Made by a program: the position numbers and the translations under genes
Source of the DNA: Leucobacter sp.
Lineage (GTDB): Bacteria; Actinomycetota; Actinomycetes; Actinomycetales; Microbacteriaceae
Reading direction: 5' to 3'
Length of the DNA stretch: 9,597 nucleotides
NCBI GenBank assembly: GCA_031178565.1
Contig: JAPSIU010000089.1
Location: 1 to 9,597 of the forward strand
In this document: positions 6,654-9,597 of the stretch, one piece after another
Position numbering within the stretch: the first letter of the stretch is position 1
Layout: each line of letters opens with the position of its first letter
Notes under the pieces: generated by a model
The model's input: the letters and a program-made list of their open reading frames with translations, nothing else
Databases searched by the model: none
Told to the model about the DNA's origin: nothing

Positions 6654-6710
6654 CCACCAGGACCTGGAGATTCGGCGCAGACCATTCCCGCGCGATCCCG
6701 TAGGAAGGCG

Positions 6711-6716
6711 TAGGCT
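6711..6716 (+). promoter_or_regulatory. -10 element of kgd
   Basis: TAGGCT in the 10-mer GGCGTAGGCT (6707-6716), identical to the element before the lipoprotein gene. It predicts a transcription start near 6723 and a leader of about 72 bases to the TTG. No consensus -35 is visible. The region diverges from the CNNM operon promoter, with 243 bases between the two start codons. Confidence 0.45.
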
Positions 6717-6781
6717 TGAAGGCGGTTCGGCTGCGGTGCCGACACCCCGACTGACATCAGGCCGTCGATGGCATGAAAATG

Positions 6782-6787
6782 AGAGGA
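6782..6787 (+). promoter_or_regulatory. Ribosome binding site of kgd
   Basis: AGAGGA, 7 bases before the TTG at 6795. It overlaps an in-frame TGA (6780-6782), so it and the stop together leave TTG as the only reasonable start. Confidence 0.75.
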
Positions 6788-6794
6788 CGTCGCT

Positions 6795-9494
6795 TTGGCT
6801 GAGCGTACGGAGACCACGAATCACGCTGGTCCCGCAGAAGACTTCGGTGCAAACGCCTGGCTCGTGGATGAGCTGTGGAAGCAGTTCCAGGTCGACAAGA
6901 ACTCGGTCGATCGCTCCTGGTGGCCCGTGCTCGAGCAGTACGGCAGGAGCGCCGAGGGAGCCGATCAGCAGGCGGCCCCGCCGCAGGAGCCCGCGTCTCA
7001 GCCCGCCCCGCAGGCGACGCCCGCGAACGGCACCGCCAATCCCCCGACCTCCCCGATCACGACGCCCATCACCACGCAGCCGGCCCGCACCACGAACGCG
7101 GCCCCGCGTCAGGCGCCGATCCCGGCCGACGCCCCGCGCGCTTCGACGGCCTCCGCCGACTCGAGCCCGGCGGAGGAGGACAACGTCACCCCGCTGCGCG
7201 GCATGGCCCGCACGCTCTCCAAGAACATGGACCAGAGCCTCGCGGTCCCCACCGCGACGAGCGTCCGCACCATTCCCGCGAAGCTGCTGATCGACAACCG
7301 GATCGTCATCAACAACCACCTGCGTCGCAGCCGCGGCGGGAAGGTGTCCTTCACGCACCTCATCGGCTGGGCGATCATCCAGTCGCTCAAGGAGTTCCCG
7401 AGTCAGAACGTCGCCTACTCGGAGGTCGACGGCAAGCCCTCGATCATCGCGCCCGCGCACATCGGGCTCGGGATCGCGATCGACGTGCCGAAACCCGATG
7501 GCACGCGCTCGCTCCTCGTCCCGTCGATCAAGCGGGCCGAGAACCTCGACTTCAACGAGTACCTCGCCGCCTACGAGGATCTCGTCCGGCGCGCCCGCGA
7601 GGGCAAGCTCGGCGCGGTCGACTTCCAGGGCACGACGATCTCGCTCACGAACCCCGGCGGCATCGGCACGGTGCACTCGGTCCCCCGCCTCATGCAGGGG
7701 CAGGGCTCCATCATCGGCGCGGGTGCGCTCGAGTACCCCGCCGAATTCCAGGGGGCCTCGCAGGAGACCCTCACGAAGCTCGGCATCTCGAAGACCATCA
7801 CGCTGACGAGCACGTACGACCACCGGGTGATCCAGGGGGCGGGCTCGGGCGAGTTCCTCAAGCTCGTCCACCAGCGGCTGATCGGCGGGCACCGCTTCTA
7901 CGAGGAGATCTTCGCCGCCCTCCGCATCCCCTACAAGCCCGTGCAGTGGGCCTCCGACATCCACGTCGACGTCTCGGGCGCGGTCGACAAGACGGCGCGC
8001 GTGCAGGAGCTCATCAACTCCTTCCGCGTCCGCGGCCACCTCATGGCCGACGTCGATCCGCTCGAGTACGTGCAGCGCACGCACCCCGACCTCGAGATCG
8101 AGAACCACGGACTCACCTTCTGGGACCTCGACCGCGAATTCGTGACCGGCGGCATCGGCGGCAAGCGCACCATGAAGCTGCGCGACATCCTCGGCGTGCT
8201 GCGCGACTCGTACTGCCGCAAGATCGGCATCGAGTACATGCACATCCAGGACCCCGCACAGCGGATGTGGCTCCGCGAGCAGCTCGAGGTGCCCTACGCC
8301 AAGCCGAGCCACGACGAGCAGATGCGGATCCTCGAGAAGCTCAACGAGGCCGAGGCCTTCGAGACCTTCCTGCAGACCAAGTACGTCGGCCAGAAGCGCT
8401 TCAGCCTCGAGGGCGGCGAGTCGGTCATCCCGCTGCTCGACGCGATGCTCATCGACGCGGCCGAGGACGGCGTCGACAGCGTCGACGTCGGCATGGCGCA
8501 CCGCGGTCGCCTCAACGTGCTCTCCAACATCGCCGGCAAGACCTACGGCCAGATCTTCCGCGAGTTCGAAGGCGCGCAGGCGACGAAGAGCGGGTCGGGC
8601 GACGTCAAGTACCACCTCGGCACCTCGGGGGTCTTCACCGCTCCCAACGGCACGCAGGTGCCGATCCACCTCGCCGCGAACCCCTCGCACCTCGAGACCG
8701 TCGACGGCGTGCTCGAGGGCATCGTGCGCGCGAAGCAGGACCTGAAGCCGATCGGCTCGTTCACCACGCTTCCGGTGCTGATCCACGGCGACGCGGCGAT
8801 GGCCGGCCAGGGCATCGTCTACGAGACGCTGCAGATGTCGCAGCTGCGCGGCTACCGCACGGGCGGCACGATCCACATCATCATCAACAACCAGGTCGGC
8901 TTCACGACGCTCCCGTCCGACTCCCGCTCGGCCATCTACTCGTCCGACGTGGGCAAGGTGGTGCAGGCGCCGATCTTCCACGTGAACGGCGACGACCCCG
9001 AGTCGGTCGTGCGCGTCGCGCGGCTCGCCTACGAGTTCCGCCAGCGCTTCCACATCGACGTGATCATCGACCTGGTGTGCTACCGCCGGCGCGGGCACAA
9101 CGAGGGCGACGACCCGTCGATGACCCAGCCGCTCATGACGGACCTGATCGAGGCCAAGCGCTCCACCCGGCGCCTGTACACGAGCTCGCTCGTCGGCCGA
9201 GGCGACATCACCGAGGAGGAGTACGAGAAGGCGAAGCAGGACTTCCAGGATCGCCTCGAGGTGGCGTTCCAGGAGACGCACGCGGCGCAGACCGGCACGA
9301 TCCCCGTCATCGACCAGAGCGGCATCGGCGAGGTGCCCGAGGCGGGCGGCCCCGGCCCCGCGCCCCTGGAGACCGCGGTGGATCGCACTGTCGTCGAGCG
9401 CATCGGCGACGCGTTCGGGAACAAGCCCGAGGGCTTCACCGTGCATCAGAAGCTGCAGCAGCTGCTCAACAAGCGCGTCGAGATGAGCCGCGAC
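6795..9494 (+). CDS. kgd: Multifunctional 2-oxoglutarate dehydrogenase E1 (E2-like acyltransferase fused to E1), 3'-truncated
   Basis: The thiamine-diphosphate enzyme that decarboxylates 2-oxoglutarate in the TCA cycle; about 900 of the roughly 1,230 residues usual in mycobacterial Kgd/OdhA are present. In order: an N-terminal helix (FGANAWLVDELWKQFQ, 17-32), a Pro/Ala/Thr-rich linker (about 53-130), an E2-type acyltransferase domain (about 135-375) with the YDHRVIQGAGSGEFL motif and H343, then E1. E1 landmarks are GMAHRGRLNVL (566-576), the diphosphate/Mg2+ site HGDAAMAGQG (664-673), INNQVGFTT (697-705) and RRRGHNEGDDPSMTQP (764-779). No lipoyl domain is present, as expected for this actinobacterial fusion. 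The start is TTG: an in-frame stop lies 4 codons upstream, a ribosome site precedes it, and the next GTG (6864) would cut the conserved helix. Homology ends at MSRD (D900); the expected continuation (like 'GxIDWGFGELLA') and the pyrimidine-binding domain are missing. The frame stays open to 9597, through unrelated sequence. Confidence 0.93.
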
Positions 9495-9597
9495 GCGAGC
9501 CTGCACCGAGACGTCGAGCGCCGACGTCGGCTCGTCGGCGATGAGCAGCTCGGGCTCGAGTGCGAGAGCGCGAGCCAGGCTCGCGCGCTGCCGCTGC
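9495..9597 (-). CDS. Fragment of a peptide/nickel-type ABC transporter ATP-binding protein (DppD/OppD-like), broken by junction with kgd
   Basis: The last ~103 bases, read on the minus strand, give about 34 residues: QRQRASLARALALEPELL running into LIADEPTSALDVSVQARV. This is the end of the ABC signature (…GGQRQR), Walker B (LLIADEP, with the catalytic Glu) and the D-loop (SALD). The 'DEPTSALDVSVQA' form is typical of oligopeptide/dipeptide/nickel importer ATPases. The N-terminal part (Walker A) would lie beyond the window. The C-terminal part should continue with something like 'LDLL', but instead the frame runs antisense into kgd, where the ABC match ends at about 9495. The fragment is therefore joined tail-to-tail to an unrelated gene. 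It could be a chimeric contig end or a real rearrangement. The identity of the fragment is secure; whether the junction exists in the genome is not. Confidence 0.8.

Noticed and set aside
6727..6742. Hairpin TCGGC/GCCGA in the kgd leader
   Set aside because: A 5-bp stem is expected by chance at this GC content.
6773..6802. Nine-codon ORF (MKMRGRRFG) overlapping the kgd start
   Set aside because: It is tiny, has no ribosome site of its own and contains the kgd ribosome site; most likely chance.
6585..9506. 973-codon minus-strand open frame opposite kgd
   Set aside because: It is the GC-rich antisense shadow of kgd: low-complexity Arg/Ala/Val/Asp composition and no domain. Only its first few residues (VQARVAAHL) belong to the real ABC fragment at the window edge.

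Overview
This is a GC-rich window, about 97% coding, from an actinobacterium. It is most likely a member of the Microbacteriaceae, with Leucobacter-like relatives as a guess. The evidence is the codon bias, the fused E2/E1 type of 2-oxoglutarate dehydrogenase that is specific to actinobacteria, the TAGGCT-type -10 elements, and the GTG and TTG starts. No tRNA, rRNA, CRISPR array or insertion sequence was seen. The gene content is mostly housekeeping.

Layout. Positions 98-1426 (+) hold metY, O-acetylhomoserine sulfhydrylase, and 2239-3444 (+) hold metX, homoserine O-acetyltransferase. MetX makes O-acetylhomoserine and MetY turns it into homocysteine, so the two form the direct-sulfhydrylation branch of methionine synthesis. 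Between them, on the opposite strand, lies a gene for an AlkD-like DNA alkylation repair protein (1492-2163). A 23-bp stem terminator separates its end from the end of metY. The repair gene and metX diverge from a 75-bp promoter region. After metX comes a small lipoprotein of unknown function (3564-4151, +).

Facing the lipoprotein is a two-gene minus-strand operon of membrane proteins with CNNM (DUF21) and CBS domains. It reads 6551 to 4174, the genes overlap by 4 bases, and this family is linked to Mg2+/Co2+ homeostasis. Its leader holds a GC-rich hairpin and a possible 29-codon upstream reading frame. Diverging from it is kgd/odhA (from 6795, +), the multifunctional 2-oxoglutarate dehydrogenase E1 component of the TCA cycle, starting at TTG.

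The right edge is abnormal. At about 9490-9500 the kgd homology stops abruptly, and the last ~100 bases read on the minus strand as an unrelated fragment of a peptide-type ABC transporter ATPase (Walker B, D-loop). The kgd frame stays open through this foreign segment, so an automatic call would give a false fusion. An assembly chimera at a contig end is the simplest explanation; a true rearrangement is possible.

I found no convincing novel system. The best leads are the kgd/ABC junction, the leader of the CNNM operon, the recurrent GCGTAGGCT promoter element with a probable leaderless repair gene, and the antisense gene placed between metY and metX.
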